Both the position numbers and the translations under genes were made by a program. A DNA stretch of 64,000 bases. It comes from Geminicoccaceae bacterium (GTDB taxonomy: Bacteria; Pseudomonadota; Alphaproteobacteria; Geminicoccales; Geminicoccaceae). How positions within the stretch are numbered: the stretch's first letter is position 1; every line of letters begins with the position of its first letter. The stretch covers positions 1-64,000 of the forward strand of contig JACKIN010000016.1 of assembly GCA_020638495.1 (NCBI GenBank). The letters run 5' to 3'. The notes under the pieces are model-generated. The model saw only the letters and a program-made list of their open reading frames with translations. It was not told the DNA's origin and made no database searches. Below, piece by piece: positions 23,855 to 32,109 of the stretch.

Positions 23855-24741
23855 CACTCGACCCTCCCGCCGAGCCGCCTGATCAGGATGAAGACGAGCG
23901 GCACCAGGATCGGCAGGGCCGTCATCACGGTGGCGACACCCATGTCGAGTTCCTGCAGGCGGAAGGCGTAGCGCACGCCGAGCGTCGCCAGCACATGGGT
24001 GAGCTCGTTCGGCCCGCCGCCGGTCAGGAGGTAGATGCTGTTGAAGTCGCCGAGCGTCCAGATGGTCGAGAGCAGCGTGCTGGTGACGTAGAGATTGCGG
24101 ATCTGCGGCCAGGTGACGTAGGCGAACATCTGCATGCGGCTGGCGCCGTCGATCCGCGCCGCCTCGTAGTAGTCGGTCGGAATGGCGCTCCGCCCGGCCA
24201 TCAGGATCAGCGTCCAGAACGGCAGGTACTTCCAGATGTGGACGGCGATTGCGGAGGAGAGCGCCAGCTTGGGATCGACCAGCCAGTAGGGGCCCTCGAT
24301 CCGGAAGAAGTCCCAGAGCATGCCGTTCAGCATCCCCCACTCGGAGTTCAGCATCCAGCGGAAGGAGAGGATGGTCGGGATCGACGGCACCGCCCAGGGC
24401 AGGATGAAGAGGATCGAGAGCCAGCGGATCCAGGGCCGCTGCGACATGAAGTAGGCGGAGAGGATCAGCGCCAGGAAGAGCTTGAGGTTGACGCCGATGC
24501 CGAGGAAGGCGGCGGTGTTCCAGACCGTGCGCAGGTAGACCGGGTCGGCCAGCAGCCGCCGATAGCTGTCGGGATCCCGGCCGAGCCAGACGCCGTAGCC
24601 GACCGGCCAGACCACGAAGAGGAAGAAGACGGTGATGTAGGGGATGAGCAGGATGGCGCCCCAGGTGAGCTCCGGGGTCCAGGGCGCGGCGTTGCGCTCC
24701 GGTGCAACTGCCGCTGCGGTCTTCTCGGCATGTGCCGCCAT
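23854..24741 (-). CDS. Carbohydrate ABC transporter permease, MalF type (CUT1)
   Basis: A 295-residue sugar permease. A polar N-terminal tail precedes LTWGAILLIPYITVFFLFVVWPVGYGVWLG, the usual first helix of MalF/UgpA-like subunits. The EAA loop is IPTDYYEAARIDGASRMQMFAYVTWPQIRNLY around residues 185-215, and later helices include TIWTLGDFNSIYLLTGGGP, a signature block of CUT1 permeases (GGP). It is preceded by an 88-base gap containing a stable hairpin after the binding protein gene. Confidence 0.88.
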   Translation of the reverse strand: MAAHAEKTAAAVAPERNAAPWTPELTWGAILLIPYITVFFLFVVWPVGYGVWLGRDPDSYRRLLADPVYLRTVWNTAAFLGIGVNLKLFLALILSAYFMSQRPWIRWLSILFILPWAVPSIPTILSFRWMLNSEWGMLNGMLWDFFRIEGPYWLVDPKLALSSAIAVHIWKYLPFWTLILMAGRSAIPTDYYEAARIDGASRMQMFAYVTWPQIRNLYVTSTLLSTIWTLGDFNSIYLLTGGGPNELTHVLATLGVRYAFRLQELDMGVATVMTALPILVPLVFILIRRLGGRVE

Positions 24742-24790
24742 CCCGCCATCTCCCAGCCACGGCCCGCTGCGACGCGGGCTCGGGAAGCGA

Positions 24791-24817
24791 GGGGGCGCCG
24801 CTCCTGCGGCGCCGCCC
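24791..24817 (-). terminator. GC-rich intergenic hairpin after the sugar-binding protein gene
   Basis: GGCGCCGC (24794-24801), a 4-base loop, and GCGGCGCC (24806-24813) form a perfect 8-bp stem. It can extend by three more G-C pairs with one bulged base (24791-24793 with 24815-24817). It lies between the binding protein stop and the first permease start, with no U tract. Such hairpins usually stabilise or partly terminate the upstream transcript so the binding protein is made in excess. Confidence 0.55.
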
Positions 24818-24829
24818 CCAGATCAGGCG

Positions 24830-26167
24830 TCAGCCCTGGAGCGCCGTCTCGACGCGCTCGATCAGCTCGTCCGCCGCATCCTCCGTCGACCAGTCCTCCA
24901 GCACGATTCGCCCGACCGCCTTGCCGATGGCGTTCTCGGTCATGATCGGCATGAAGCGGTGGTTGTAGACGAACGGGAACGGGTTCTGGGGCCGCTCCAT
25001 GTACTGCAGCCGGTGGATCTCCCGGTGCGGATCGGTGCCGTCCTGCCAGAACGGCGTGTCGACCAGCGCGGGCATCACCGGGAACCAGCGGCCGAGCGAG
25101 CCCTCGAGATAGGGGCCGATGTTCTCCGGCTCGTACAGGAAGCGCATGAACTCCTTCGCCCCCTCGACGTTCCTGGCCCCCTCGAAGATCACCGCCGTCT
25201 TGATCGACGTCATGTAGACGATGGGCTCGCCGCCGGGCTTGTCCGGCCACTCGATGCTGGCGATGTTGGTCGTGTAGTTCTCCGGGTTCTGCGAGTACTG
25301 CGAGGCCGGGATCGACATGGACGGGTTGGGCGTCATCAACGTCACCTGGTTGAGGAAGTTGACGTTGTTGTCGCTGTCGATCCAGTTCACCGCACCCGGC
25401 GGGTTGCAGCGCTCCCTGACCGGCATGACGTAGCTGTCGAGCGCGTCGATCAGCTGCTGGCGATGGTCGCGGAGAACGGCGTTGCCCTGGTCGTCGATCC
25501 ATTCGACGTCGAAGGCGTTGGCGAACATCATGAAATGGAAGATGGTGTCCGAGGCCGAGCTCGACATGGGCTGGCCGACGCCATAGAAATTGCGGTTGCC
25601 CGTGACCTGCCGGAGCTCGCCCTGCTGGTCGCAGTAATACTGCCAGAACTCGTTCCAGGTGCCGGGAATGTCGTCGACGCTCTGGCCGATCTCCTTCAGC
25701 AGGCTGTTCCAGACGTGGATGTGGGCGGTCTGCTGCTGGGTCGGGAAGGCGTAGTAGGACCGCTCGCCGGTCTCGCCGTTGAGCAGGTTCACCGATTCCA
25801 GCGCCACCGGCATGAACCGGTCCTTCATCGGCTCCAGCACGTCGCTGACGTCGACCAGCTTGCCCTCGTAGGCCCAGCGCGAGGTGTGCTGCAGGTCGAA
25901 GAGGAAGCCGAAGGCGAGATCCGGCACCTCGCCGGCCGAGAGCGCCGCCAGCGCCTTGATCGGCGCGTCCTCGTTGATGAACAGGCTGTAGTCGACATTG
26001 ATGCCCGTCTCGGCCTCGAACGCCTTGACGATCTCGTCGAACTTGTCGTCCTCCTCCTGGTAGTAGCTCTTGTTCCACCAGATCACGAGGTCCTCGGCCG
26101 ACGCCGATTGGACGGCGATGCCGGTGAGGAAGGTGCCGGCCAACAGGCCGATAGCCAGTGTTTTCAT
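24830..26167 (-). CDS. Extracellular solute-binding protein family 1 (sugar ABC importer)
   Basis: A 445-residue binding protein with signal peptide MKTLAIGLLAGTFLTGIAVQ ending SASA. The mature protein starts EDLVIWWNKSYYQEEDDKFDEIVKAFEAETGINV, the typical first strand and helix of family 1 sugar binders, and has many surface tryptophan and tyrosine residues that stack on sugars. It heads the CUT1 operon with two permeases. ATG 26167 has GGGAG upstream; earlier in-frame starts lack signal-peptide character. The ligand cannot be predicted. The divergent neighbour is a second, CUT2-type sugar importer, so the 229-base region between them may carry shared regulation. Confidence 0.87.
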   Translation of the reverse strand: MKTLAIGLLAGTFLTGIAVQSASAEDLVIWWNKSYYQEEDDKFDEIVKAFEAETGINVDYSLFINEDAPIKALAALSAGEVPDLAFGFLFDLQHTSRWAYEGKLVDVSDVLEPMKDRFMPVALESVNLLNGETGERSYYAFPTQQQTAHIHVWNSLLKEIGQSVDDIPGTWNEFWQYYCDQQGELRQVTGNRNFYGVGQPMSSSASDTIFHFMMFANAFDVEWIDDQGNAVLRDHRQQLIDALDSYVMPVRERCNPPGAVNWIDSDNNVNFLNQVTLMTPNPSMSIPASQYSQNPENYTTNIASIEWPDKPGGEPIVYMTSIKTAVIFEGARNVEGAKEFMRFLYEPENIGPYLEGSLGRWFPVMPALVDTPFWQDGTDPHREIHRLQYMERPQNPFPFVYNHRFMPIMTENAIGKAVGRIVLEDWSTEDAADELIERVETALQG

Positions 26168-26195
26168 GCTCTTCGCGCTCCCTGATCCCTGAGTT

Positions 26196-26205
26196 GAGTC
26201 GACTC
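26196..26205. promoter_or_regulatory. Palindrome GAGTCGACTC upstream of the CUT1 binding-protein gene
   Basis: A 10-bp perfect palindrome 29 bases upstream of ATG 26167, flanked by TTGA repeats. It includes two overlapping GANTC sites, the target of the alphaproteobacterial CcrM methylase, so methylation-sensitive binding is conceivable. The rest of the 229-base intergenic region (26168-26396) holds a looser quasi-palindrome at 26276-26294 and no convincing promoter hexamers. Confidence 0.3.
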
Positions 26206-26396
26206 GTTGAACGGTCGATCGGTCTTCTTGCCTCGCCAAGCCCGCCGAGGGCAGCCGAAGAGTAGGGGCGTCGGCCGGGCTTTGTCAAAACCCGTGAGGC
26301 GGGCGCCGCGGCATGCCTTGTCTCGGCATCGGCCGCGTGGCAAGCTCCGCCCCGCACGAAGCGATCGGGCGACTTCGGCCAAGGGGGGGAACGACG

Positions 26397-27356
26397 ATGC
26401 ACAATCGGCGCGGGATGATCACCGGGGCAATCCTGGCCATGGGCCTGCTGGCGGGCGCACCCGCCCTGGCCGAGGACTACACCGTCGGCTACTCGCAGTT
26501 CTGGGGCACCAACCCCTTCCTCGTCACCATGGCGAACGGGGCGAAGAAGGCCGCCGCCGAGTGGGCCGAGAAGGGTGTCAATGTCGACATCATCTTCACC
26601 AATGGCGGCGACACCGACACCACCCGCCAGGTGGCCGACCTCGAGGATCTCTACGCCCAGGGGATCGAGGGCCTGATCCTCTTCCCGGGCGACAGCATCG
26701 TCGTCGCCGAGCCGGTCAAGAACATCTACAACCCCGAGGGCATCCCGGTCGTCATCACCGATATCGGCCTGCAGTCCGGCACCTGGGACACCTTCATCAT
26801 CACCGACAACTATGCCGGCGGGCAGGCCGGCGCCGACCTCATGGCGGCGAACGTGCCGGCAGGGGCCAAGGTCATCACCTTCGACCACGCCCCCGGCAAC
26901 GACAACGCCCAGAACCGCCAGCGCGGCTTCGAGGACCGGGCGAAGGAGCTCGGCCTCGACGTCCAGGAGGAGAAGTTCCTCAAGCTCTCGCTCGAGGAGG
27001 GACGGCGGCTGATGGAGGACACGCTGGTCGCCATCCCCGACATCAAGGGCGTCTTCTTCTTCAATCAGGTGGTGGCGCAGGGTGCGATGGCGGCGCTCGA
27101 GGCGGCCGGTCGCGACGACGTCAAGCTCGTCTCCTTCGACCTCGACCCGGTCAGCTTCGAGCTGGTCAAGGAGGGCCGGATCCTCGGCCTCGTCGTCCAG
27201 GACCCCTTCCTCATGGGCTACGAGGGTGTCAACGCCATGGTGACCAGGCTGCAGGGCGGCACGCCGGTCGAGCGGATGGACATCCCGACGAGGATCCTGA
27301 CCCAGGAGAACGCGGCCGAGTTCGCCGACGACCCGCAGGTGACGGGCGGCCAGTAG
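26397..27356 (+). CDS. Sugar ABC transporter substrate-binding protein (periplasmic binding protein family 4, CUT2)
   Basis: A 319-residue ribose/galactose-type binding protein. Signal peptide RRGMITGAILAMGLLAGAP with cleavage after ALA, then EDYTVGYSQFWGTNPFLVTMANG. Hallmarks are DLEDLYAQGIEGLILFPGDS, VVITDIGL, and GVFFFNQVVAQGAMAALEAAGR...LVSFDLDP, the hinge strands of this fold. ATG 26397 is preceded by AGGGGGGGA. It opens a six-gene unit (importer plus three catabolic enzymes) ending at 33003, so its ligand is likely the sugar oxidised by those enzymes. Confidence 0.88.
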   Translation: MHNRRGMITGAILAMGLLAGAPALAEDYTVGYSQFWGTNPFLVTMANGAKKAAAEWAEKGVNVDIIFTNGGDTDTTRQVADLEDLYAQGIEGLILFPGDSIVVAEPVKNIYNPEGIPVVITDIGLQSGTWDTFIITDNYAGGQAGADLMAANVPAGAKVITFDHAPGNDNAQNRQRGFEDRAKELGLDVQEEKFLKLSLEEGRRLMEDTLVAIPDIKGVFFFNQVVAQGAMAALEAAGRDDVKLVSFDLDPVSFELVKEGRILGLVVQDPFLMGYEGVNAMVTRLQGGTPVERMDIPTRILTQENAAEFADDPQVTGGQ

Positions 27357-27385
27357 CCGTCGTTCCTGGCGGATCGAATCGGCCG

Positions 27386-28906
27386 ATGGCGGGGGAGCCG
27401 CTGCTCGCCTGCCGGGGCATCGCCAAGGCCTTCGGCGGGGTGCAGGCGCTCAGGGGCGTCGATTTCGACGTCCATGCCGGGCGCGTGCATGCGCTCGTCG
27501 GCGAGAACGGCGCCGGCAAGTCGACGCTGACCAAGATCATCGCCGGCCTCTACCCCGCCGATGCCGGCACGATGCACCTCGCCGGCGAGCCCTTGGCCGT
27601 CACCGACACGGCGGCGGCGCTCGGTCGCGGCATCGTCACCGTCCACCAGGACGTCAACCTGATCCTGACGCAGACCGTGGCCGAGAACGTCTTTCTCGCC
27701 AACGAGCCGACGACGGGGCCCTTCGGCATCATCCGCGGCCGTGAGCTGCGCCGGCGCACGGCCGAGCTGCTCGACCGCTACGCCATCGCCTGCACGCCCG
27801 ACACGCTGGTGGCGGAGCTGCCCAACGACCAGCGCAAGATGGTCCAGATCCTCAAGGCCATCAGCCGCGAGGCGCGCCTCCTCCTGCTCGACGAGCCGAC
27901 CTCCTCGCTCACCGAGACCGAGGTCCGCATGGTCCTCAGGCTGATCAGGGAGCTGGCCGGGCAGGGGGTCGGCATCGTCTTCATCTCCCACTACCTGACC
28001 GAGGTCTTCGAGGTCGCCGACGCGATCACCGTGCTCCGCGATGGCGCCCTTGCCCTGGCCGGCGAGCGGGCCGACCTCACCTTGCCCGACGTGGTGGCCG
28101 CCATGATCGGCCGCGAGCTGGATCACCAGCACGAGCGCGGGGCCGGCCGGGTTATTGGCGCGCCGCTGCTCGAGGTGGCCGGGCTCTCGGTGCGCGGCGG
28201 CCCGCGCGACGTCGCCTTCACCCTCCATGCGGGCGAGATCCTGGGCGTCACCGGGCTCACCGGCTCCGGCCTCGACGCGCTCGGCAAGGCCATCGTCGCG
28301 AGCCCGGACACCAGGCGCGAGGCCGGCACGCTCCGCCTCGAAGGCCGGCCGCTGCAGGTGGCGACCCCGCGTGACGCGCTCGATGCCGGCATCGTGCTCC
28401 TGACCAACGACCGGCTGCGCGAGGGCCTGCTGCCCGAGAGCCCGATCTGGGAGAACGTCACCCTGCCGGTGCTCGGCCGCTTCGCCGGAACCGGCGGCAT
28501 CCTCGACCTCGAGGCCATGCTGGCCGCCGGCCGCGACGCCATCAAGAAGCTCACCATCCGCGCCCCCGGCCCGACCACCCTGGCGAGAGCGCTTTCCGGC
28601 GGCAACCAGCAGAAGGTGCTCTTCGCCAAGTGGCTGGCGACAGAGCCCAGGGTCTTCATCATGGACGAGCCGACCATCGGCATCGATGTCGGCTCCAAGG
28701 CCGAGATCCGCGCCATCGTCCGCGAGACCGCGGCGGCGGGGGTCGGTGTCCTGCTCATCACCGCCGAGATCGACGAGCTCACCTCGTTGTGCGATCGCGT
28801 GCTGGTCATGTTCCGCGGCCGCATCGTGGCCGACCTCACCGGCGACGCCATCGAGCGCGGCGCCATCCTTCACGCCTCGGTCAGCGGAGCGCGCGCGGCA
28901 GCATGA
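27386..28906 (+). CDS. Sugar ABC transporter ATPase (RbsA-like, two domains)
   Basis: A 506-residue duplicated ATPase of the CUT2 class. The first domain carries Walker A GENGAGKSTLTKIIAGL, IVTVHQDVNL, and LLLLDEPTSSLTETEV; its signature helix reads LPNDQRKMVQILKAI rather than LSxGQ, a common variation in RbsA-like first domains. The second domain shows the degenerate P-loop GVTGLTGSGLDALGKAI, a canonical LSGGNQQKVLFAKWL signature and VFIMDEPTIGIDVGSK. It follows the binding protein by 29 bases and overlaps the permease by ATGA. Confidence 0.88.
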   Translation: MAGEPLLACRGIAKAFGGVQALRGVDFDVHAGRVHALVGENGAGKSTLTKIIAGLYPADAGTMHLAGEPLAVTDTAAALGRGIVTVHQDVNLILTQTVAENVFLANEPTTGPFGIIRGRELRRRTAELLDRYAIACTPDTLVAELPNDQRKMVQILKAISREARLLLLDEPTSSLTETEVRMVLRLIRELAGQGVGIVFISHYLTEVFEVADAITVLRDGALALAGERADLTLPDVVAAMIGRELDHQHERGAGRVIGAPLLEVAGLSVRGGPRDVAFTLHAGEILGVTGLTGSGLDALGKAIVASPDTRREAGTLRLEGRPLQVATPRDALDAGIVLLTNDRLREGLLPESPIWENVTLPVLGRFAGTGGILDLEAMLAAGRDAIKKLTIRAPGPTTLARALSGGNQQKVLFAKWLATEPRVFIMDEPTIGIDVGSKAEIRAIVRETAAAGVGVLLITAEIDELTSLCDRVLVMFRGRIVADLTGDAIERGAILHASVSGARAAA

Positions 28907-29871
28907 TGATGATGAGCGATCCAGCCAGGCGGCGCGAGCTGCTGCTGCAGTCCTACGGCCTGCTCCAGGCGTTGGCGGTGCTCGCCGTCCTCGTCGTCGT
29001 CATGTCGATCCTCTCGCCGCGCTTTCTCTCCTGGATCAACATCTCGAACCTGATGGGCCAGATGGCGGTCAACCTGATCGTCGCCGCCGGCATGACCATC
29101 GTCATGATCTCGGGCGAGTTCGACATCTCGGTCGGCTCGGTCGTGGCGCTGGCCGCCGCCGTCTCGGCCGCCCTCATGCAGCAGATGGGCGTCGTCCCGG
29201 CGGTCCTGCTCTCGCTCCTGATCGGCCCGGCCATCGGCTTCTTCAACGGCGTGATCACCACCAAGGGCCGCATCCCCTCCTTCATCGTCACGCTCGGCAC
29301 GCTGATGATGGCGCGCTCGCTCGCCTTCGTCGTCACCGGCGGCCAGGTCATCTCGAACCTGCCGGAGGAGTTCAAGGCGATCGGCCAGGGTCGCCTCTTC
29401 AACGTCCCGATCCCGTTCCTGATCGCCCTTCTCTGCTTCGCCGTCGGCTGGTTCGTCCTCGCCCGCACCGCCTTCGGCAAGCGGGTCTACGCCGTCGGCG
29501 CCAACCGCATGGTCGCCACGCTTTCCGGCATCCACGCCGACCGGGTGAAGATCCAGTGCATGATGATCGTGGGCTTCACCGCCGCCTTCGCCGGCAACAT
29601 CCTGCTCGCCCGCATCGGCGCCATCCAGGCCGACACGGCGCGCGGCCTCGAGTTCGAGGTGATCGCCGCCGTGGTCATCGGCGGCACCAGCCTCTATGGC
29701 GGCCAGGGCAACATCCTGCGCACCATCATCGGCGTCATCATCATAGCGCTCATCCGCAACTTCCTGAACCTGTCCAGGATCGACATCTTTTGGCAGGACT
29801 TCGCCACAGGGGCGATCATCATCGCCGCCGTCCTGCTCGACGCCCTGCAGAAGCGCGTCGGCCAGCGCTAG
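28903..29871 (+). CDS. Sugar ABC transporter permease (CUT2, RbsC-like)
   Basis: A 322-residue BPD_transp_2 permease. It has the family hallmark MTIVMISGEFDISVGSVVALAAAVSAAL, with the DxSVGS motif, and further conserved blocks LGTLMMARSLAFVVTGG, GKRVYAVGANRMVATLSGI and VVIGGTSLYGGQGNILRTIIGVIIIALI. Start ATG 28903 overlaps the ATPase stop; four consecutive Met codons leave the exact start uncertain by up to 9 bases. It forms the membrane channel of the CUT2 importer. Confidence 0.88.
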   Translation: MMMMSDPARRRELLLQSYGLLQALAVLAVLVVVMSILSPRFLSWINISNLMGQMAVNLIVAAGMTIVMISGEFDISVGSVVALAAAVSAALMQQMGVVPAVLLSLLIGPAIGFFNGVITTKGRIPSFIVTLGTLMMARSLAFVVTGGQVISNLPEEFKAIGQGRLFNVPIPFLIALLCFAVGWFVLARTAFGKRVYAVGANRMVATLSGIHADRVKIQCMMIVGFTAAFAGNILLARIGAIQADTARGLEFEVIAAVVIGGTSLYGGQGNILRTIIGVIIIALIRNFLNLSRIDIFWQDFATGAIIIAAVLLDALQKRVGQR

Positions 29872-29889
29872 CACTCGGGAGACACGCTC

Positions 29890-30924
29890 ATGGACCCGTT
29901 CGAGAAGCGCCGCCTCGGCAAGTCCGGGGTCGAGATCTCGTCCTTCGGCTTCGGCGGGGCGCCGCTGGGCGAGCTCTTCACGCGCGTCAGCGACGCCGAC
30001 GCCGAGGCGACGCTCCAGGCCGCCTGGGACGAGGGTATCCGCTACTACGACACGGCCCCCTGGTACGGCCGGGGCCAGAGCGAGCATCGGCTGGGTCGCT
30101 TCCTCTACCGCCAGCCGCGTGAAGAATTCGTCCTCTCGACCAAGGTCGGCCGCATCCTGAAGGCACCCCGGCACCCGGAGCGCTTCGACACCGGTTTCTG
30201 GACCGGCGGGCTGCATTTCGACCACGTCTTCGACTACAGCTACGATGGCATCATGCGCGCCTATGAGGACTGCCTGCAGCGCCTCGGCATGAACCGCATC
30301 GACCTGCTCGTCATCCACGACCTCGATCTCCGCCACCACGCGGCCGACGCCAAGGTCGCGGCCTATCTGGCCCAGCTCGCCACCACCGGCTGGCGGGCGC
30401 TCGACGAGCTCAAGACGGCGGGTCTGATCCGGGGCATCGGCGCCGGCATCAACGAGGAGGGCATGATCCCGCGCTTCCTCGATCTGGTCGATCTCGACTT
30501 CTTCCTCCTGGCGCTGCGCTACACGCTGATGGATCACGACACGCTGGACGTGGAGCTGCCCTACTGCCAGAGGCGCGATGTCGGCCTCGTCATCGGCGCC
30601 GTCTTCAGCTCCGGCATCACCGCGACCGGCCCTGTCCCGGGCGCCAAGTACGACTACGCCGACGCCACGCCCGAGGCGCTCGAGAAGGTGCGTCGCATAA
30701 AGGCCGTCTGCGAGCGGCACGAGGTCGCCCTGCCGGCCGCGGCCCTGCAGTTCCCCTTCGGCCATCCGTGTGTCGCCTCGGTCATCCCGGGCGGCTTCGA
30801 GCCGGCGCATATCAGGGCCAATCTCGACCACATGCGCGCTACCATCCCGGCCGACTTCTGGGCCGAGCTTCGCCACGAGAAGCTGATCCGCGCCGACGCA
30901 CCGGTCCCTGGAGACAACGCATGA
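29890..30924 (+). CDS. Aldo/keto reductase, L-fucose dehydrogenase-like
   Basis: A 344-residue aldo/keto reductase with the catalytic tetrad visible: D and Y in YYDTAPWYGRGQSE, K in STKVGR and H in LLVIHDLD. The C-terminal NADP-binding region is AAALQFPFGHPCVASVIPGGFEP. This subgroup (GQSEHRLGRFL, STKVGRIL) contains D-threo-aldose/L-fucose 1-dehydrogenases. The bacterial pyridoxal 4-dehydrogenase of Microbacterium is also an aldo/keto reductase, so a vitamin B6 role is an alternative. Operon context, with a sugar importer upstream and a dehydratase and lactonase-like hydrolase downstream, favours oxidation of an aldose to a lactone. It overlaps the next gene by ATGA. Confidence 0.85.
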   Translation: MDPFEKRRLGKSGVEISSFGFGGAPLGELFTRVSDADAEATLQAAWDEGIRYYDTAPWYGRGQSEHRLGRFLYRQPREEFVLSTKVGRILKAPRHPERFDTGFWTGGLHFDHVFDYSYDGIMRAYEDCLQRLGMNRIDLLVIHDLDLRHHAADAKVAAYLAQLATTGWRALDELKTAGLIRGIGAGINEEGMIPRFLDLVDLDFFLLALRYTLMDHDTLDVELPYCQRRDVGLVIGAVFSSGITATGPVPGAKYDYADATPEALEKVRRIKAVCERHEVALPAAALQFPFGHPCVASVIPGGFEPAHIRANLDHMRATIPADFWAELRHEKLIRADAPVPGDNA

Positions 30925-32105
30925 CCACCATCTCGCGCGTCGAGGTCCACGTCTTCGGCTACGAGGTCGAGGATCTGGCCCTGCCGCCGCACGGTGCGGC
31001 CGGCGTCGGCAATCTCGTCTGGCAGAAGGGCGGGCGGATGCCGATGAGCCGCTACGCCGTCAGCATCGAGACGAAGGACGGTGCCAGGGGCGAGTACGTG
31101 ACTCACTGGGTCGGCACGCCGTCCGCGCTCGGCCAGACCCTGATGCTCGCCCCGCATCTGCTCGGCCGCGACCCGGACGCCAGGGTCGAGATCTGGGAGG
31201 ACATGAAGCGCGAGATCCGGGCCTACGACCACATGGGCCACGGGCCCATCGACATCGCGCTCTGGGATCTCGCCGGCAAGCGGCTCGGCGCCTCGGTGGC
31301 AAGGCTGCTCGGCGGCTACAGGAAGCGCCTGCCGACCTATGCCAGCACCTATCACGGCCAGGACCCGAAGGGCGGGCTCGACACGCCCGAGGCCTTCGCC
31401 GACTACGCCGCCGCCTGCAAGGAGCAGGGCTTCGCCGGCTTCAAGATCCACGGCTGGCACGACGGCGACGTCGCCCGCGAGGTCAGGAACGTGCTGGGCG
31501 TGCGCGCCGCCGTCGGCGACGACTTCCCCTTGATGCTCGACCCCGCCTGCCAGCTCCGCACCTGGATGGACGCGCTCCGCGTCGGCCGCGCCTGCGACGA
31601 GGCCGGCTTCTTCTGGTACGAGGATCCCTATCGCGATGCCGGGGTCTCCGCCGAGGGCCACAAGCGCCTCAGGGAGAAGCTCAGGACACCGCTCCTGGTC
31701 AGCGAGCATGTCCGCACCATCGAGCAGAAGGCGGCCTTCCTCATGGCCGGCGGCTGCGACATGATCCATGCCGACCCCGAGTACGACATGGGCATCACCG
31801 GGGCGATCAAGCTCGCCCATCTCTGCGAGGCCTTCGGCCTCGACCTCCAGTTCCACGCCTGCGGCCCGGCCCATCGCGCCGTCATCAGCGCCACGCGCAA
31901 CACCCATTTCTACGAGATGGCGCTGGTGGGACCCGGCATGGCGAACGCCGTGCCCCCGGTCTACACCTGCGGCTACAGCGACCAGCCGAAGGACCTGGGC
32001 AAGGACGGCTGCGTCCCGGTCCCCGATGGCCCCGGCCTCGGCGTCACCTACGACTGGGCCTATATCGAGCAGCACCGGACGGCCCACCACGTCTTTGGTG
32101 GGTGA
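30921..32105 (+). CDS. Enolase-superfamily sugar-acid dehydratase (mandelate racemase/MLE family)
   Basis: A 394-residue enolase-superfamily protein with an N-terminal capping domain and a C-terminal barrel. Visible active-site elements are DMGHGPIDIALWDLAGK, GFKIHGWHDGD (lysine-x-histidine), the metal ligands in LMLDPACQL and WYEDPYRD, SEHVRT, and the barrel-end histidine in LQFHACGPAHRA. The family abstracts a proton alpha to a carboxylate; members in such operons usually dehydrate sugar acids such as L-fuconate or related aldonates. It is coupled to the aldo/keto reductase gene by a 4-base overlap and followed after 4 bases by an amidohydrolase. The exact sugar acid is unknown. Confidence 0.82.
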   Translation: MTTISRVEVHVFGYEVEDLALPPHGAAGVGNLVWQKGGRMPMSRYAVSIETKDGARGEYVTHWVGTPSALGQTLMLAPHLLGRDPDARVEIWEDMKREIRAYDHMGHGPIDIALWDLAGKRLGASVARLLGGYRKRLPTYASTYHGQDPKGGLDTPEAFADYAAACKEQGFAGFKIHGWHDGDVAREVRNVLGVRAAVGDDFPLMLDPACQLRTWMDALRVGRACDEAGFFWYEDPYRDAGVSAEGHKRLREKLRTPLLVSEHVRTIEQKAAFLMAGGCDMIHADPEYDMGITGAIKLAHLCEAFGLDLQFHACGPAHRAVISATRNTHFYEMALVGPGMANAVPPVYTCGYSDQPKDLGKDGCVPVPDGPGLGVTYDWAYIEQHRTAHHVFGG

Positions 32106-32109
32106 GCAC

